Program-made: the position numbers and the translations under genes
Notes under the pieces: model-generated
Databases searched by the model: none
Told to the model about the DNA's origin: nothing
What the model saw: the letters and a program-made list of their open reading frames with translations, nothing else
In this document: in pieces, positions 61,262 through 64,000 of the stretch
How positions within the stretch are numbered: the stretch's first letter is position 1
Layout: every line of letters begins with the position of its first letter
Assembly: GCA_003640385.1 (NCBI GenBank)
Contig: RCAB01000156.1
Span: forward strand, 62,001 to 126,000
Reading direction: 5' to 3'
Origin: Setaria digitata
Lineage: Eukaryota; Nematoda; Chromadorea; Rhabditida; Setariidae
DNA length: 64,000 nucleotides

Positions 61262-63857
61262 TTAACCAAATGGATTAAATTCTAAAATTTCAAGTGTCCC
61301 CTTGATTTTCTTTTGCTCATATTGACTGTCAGAAATGAGACCACGTTGCTGATCAATTGTTTTGATAATCCGTTTTATTTGAACTAAATATTCCTTCTCA
61401 CATTCACTGATCATTTCCCTTTTGTTAGTACATCTTGTTGCACCTGACAGACATTTGTAGTACGCCAACTAAAGTAAAATAAGACATTTATGAAAGTTAC
61501 TTACAAATGAAAAAATTATAACGTTGAAATATAGCAATTATTGATTGAAAAGATAAAATGTTGAAATATAGCAATTACTGATTGAAAAGATAACGTTGAT
61601 GTATGGTACTTGATGATTGAAAAATGCTGGAGAGATTGCAATATAATTTTATGAGATTGGCTTTGTTGGGAAGGAAAAGAAAAAAGAGAAGTACAAACTA
61701 ACTTCTAGATCATCATCAAATTCTCTACAGTGATCTTCAGCATACGTTCTCATTATACAACTTGCAAAATTTAAACTGCAAAAAATCAATTTCAGCATAT
61801 TTTGAATTCATGCACAGGAATCACGTAATTATTAGAGCAATAGTGAAATATTGTTGTAAATTGATTTTGTCTGCTTAATTTTCTCTCAATTTGTGAAATT
61901 TAATTTCCAATCACTTATTGGAGAATTGATATCAGTGATAATTGATAAGAAACATACTCGCATATACCATTCTCGGGTTCCCATCTGGTAACATTATAAC
62001 ATACTGCCTGAATTCTATCACACATGATATGCTCGATTGCTCTCTTTATCAGTCGTTTCAGAAATACCGCGGTCCAACGCATTCCTGAGCTAGCGCAATC
62101 TTCTGGAAAGTTTTTTTTTTTTAATTAATTTCTATTACTAATTGAAATGAGCGGAAATGAAAATAATATTAACCAATTATAAATGCAATTTCGGTTAAGA
62201 ATTTCCCGTAGTCAGGCTCATTGTTGCAACTTGATGAGACTACAAGCTCGGTTATGCATTCAATTGAGAAATATCTAAATTAACTTTTAATACAACAAAT
62301 TATATACATATAGAAATCATTTAAGGAAATGAATGAATTTTCATCGTAATGTAAGGAAGTTTTTTTTTTTTTTATTAAAAATTTCTTAAATTCAAGTCTT
62401 GAAATGAAATACAAAGAATGCAATAGTTTATGCAAACAAAAAATTTTAAAACTCATTTCTGAAAGATATTCATACTGACAAATATCACTAACATCAAAAA
62501 AAAAAAGAGAGAAAACTACGATTTTACAATATCAAATTTTTATCATAACAAAAAATTTTTTGTTTTCTCCCTCTCTCTCTCTCTCTCTTTCAATTAAATA
62601 ATAATTAAGGAGTTAACATAAAACTAAATTATTCTTATTATCTTAACAGCATATTAGTCTGATAAAATTGATGGTTATTTCAAAATTGTGTTCAAATTCA
62701 AGTAGTAAGATTCAGTTGTCATAAATTACATCTAGCTAAGGCACTACTAAGATCGTGTTATCAGTAACTTTGCTTAAATTACTTAAGAAGGATTAATTAC
62801 CTAGGATAATCACTACAGATTCCGGAATTTATTGTCTCAATATAATAATAACTAACAATGACGCCATAGAATAGAGCAGTATGTTTCATACATTAATTAT
62901 TTTCTAGGAGCTATGCAAATTTTTGAATTTTAATTTTTGAAAATATGAAATTATTTGGAATAATATCATTCATTACTCTTCGCATAAGCCAACAGGTGGA
63001 ATAAATGGAATCATATACCAATGATTTGTACAATTAAGAACTGCTTCGCGACATTTCGGTTTGTTAATATCTGGAAATATTTCAAAATTTCTTTTTTTTT
63101 TTATTTTTTATTTTTATTTTTGAATGCATTTAAATGTCATAATTTCAAGATAGGAAAGTTTCAATTTTTTTTTTTTTAAATTTTTAGTTTGATATTTGCA
63201 GTAATAATATTTTTTAGTAATAATAAGTCTATGACACCAGTCGAGAAGCAAATTTTTTTTTGATTTACTTGTTGATTAAATTGGACTAATTTTACAAATT
63301 TGAAGAAATAAACTTTAAAATGCAAAATGCAACAATTAAATAATTTATGTTTGCAAACGGTTTGGAATTTAGTTGGACTTTTGATATTTTGCGAATATTT
63401 TTTTCCTTTTTTTGGAAATTATCGATTTGAAATTTCAAGTATGCGATTAGTACAATCTTTTGTTATTGAAATCTAATATTTTATCCAATCTAAAAGTTGG
63501 TCGCTTAGTAGGAAAAGCAGTCATCTGCTTCTGGCTAAATAAAATTTAATCATTTTATAATTACAAACCAATGAAGCGAATGTAAAAAAAAATCACCGAT
63601 AATTTTACAAGTGAATTAATACCTGGTTAATTTAAAAAATAAAAAGTTTTTTTTTTCTTCAATTTCCTTCTTCCTAACTAACACTTTTGGGGGAGTTTGG
63701 AATAATTTAATTCAGAGGAATTTGATAAAATAGCTCATATAATCTACATTTAAAACTTGCACTGATCAATTTTATCCTCGAAGAAATTTCCTCCGGAAGC
63801 CACTTCCAAATTAATTATTAGCAATGACATAATTAGCAGGTGATACATCCATGACAT
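61262..63857 (-). CDS. Secreted cysteine-rich protein, family not recognised
   Basis: Six exons: about 63765-63857, 62987-63076, about 62178-62276, 61969-62103, about 61699-61779 and 61262-61469. ATG at 63857 gives MSWMYHLLIMSLLIINLEVA, a good signal peptide with likely cleavage near SGG. Exons 2-6 join in frame through phase 2, 1, 2 and 0 introns and carry about 14 cysteines: KPKCREAVLNCTNHWY, VGLCEE, FSIECITE, SSSCNNEPDYG, EDCASSG, HIMCDRIQAVCYNVTRWEP, NGIC, FASCIMRTYAEDHCREFDDD and YYKCLSGATRCTNKREMISE. NCT and NVT are possible N-glycosylation sites. The exon 1 to exon 2 join does not keep frame as I read it, so a small exon may be missing. Likely secreted and disulfide-bonded. A DUF19/T20D4.11-like nematode domain is possible but not shown. 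Confidence 0.6.
61520..61625. repeat. Tandem repeat, about 36-base unit, 3 copies
   Basis: 'gttgaaatatagcaatta' followed by '.tgattgaaaagata' occurs twice nearly identically (about 61522-61555 and 61559-61592), then a third decayed copy to 61625. It lies in an intron of the cysteine-rich gene. Confidence 0.8.
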
Positions 63858-64000
63858 GGCCTTTTTTATTTCCGGTTAGCAAAGGTACCTTTTTGTGAAA
63901 GAATGTAATGAAAATATGCGAAAAAATTCCTACTTTGAGCTATTTATACGATTTCATGAGCTGAATTATGCAAATTATAATTGTGCATTTAATTAAAAGC

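Overview
The window is nuclear DNA of a nematode, most likely a filarial or other clade III species. The evidence is strong AT richness, short exons split by many introns of about 100 to 2,000 bases, consensus GT-AG junctions, and protein similarity to Caenorhabditis proteins recalled from memory (MXL-1-like, BAG-1-like, RNP-6/PUF60-like). The species is inferred, not demonstrated. It is not a bacterial region: I found no operon-style coding blocks, no CRISPR and no rRNA. Every CDS below is a gene-level span containing introns; exon boundaries in the notes were read by eye.

Layout, left to right. 1-4760 (-): condensin subunit CAP-G, running off the left edge. 5766-10938 (+): a protein with two BTB domains, divergent from CAP-G. 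12336-13804 (-): HINT3-like histidine triad protein. 15260-20844 (-): PUF60/RNP-6 splicing factor. 21865-24027 (-): BAG-1 co-chaperone. 25324-28395 (-): Integrator subunit 12 (PHD finger). These last four are tandem on the minus strand. 31147-31489 (+): a two-exon gene for a 52-residue membrane or secreted microprotein. 31964-34087 (-): indoleamine 2,3-dioxygenase. 37886-39866 (+), possibly to 40975: PAX1/9-type paired-domain factor. 40958-41966 (-): TMEM186-like mitochondrial protein. 42951-46324 (-): phosphatidylglycerophosphate synthase PGS1. 47417-48726 (+): MAX-like bHLH-zipper. 50184-58741 (-): NOVA-like triple-KH RNA-binding protein. 61262-63857 (-): an unrecognised secreted cysteine-rich protein.

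Most genes are conserved housekeeping or regulatory genes: chromosome condensation, splicing (PUF60, NOVA), snRNA processing (INTS12), chaperoning, mitochondrial membrane biology (PGS1, TMEM186) and transcription (PAX, MAX). No single pathway unites them and I found no convincing new multi-gene system. The observations most worth checking are the microprotein gene, the nematode IDO with a duplicated exon-intron junction, the NOVA third KH domain with a broken GXXG loop, the double-BTB protein, the alternative PAX 3' ends that may overlap TMEM186 in antisense, and the secreted cysteine-rich protein. Three single-N positions flanked by direct repeats look like unmerged contig overlaps and affect gene models.
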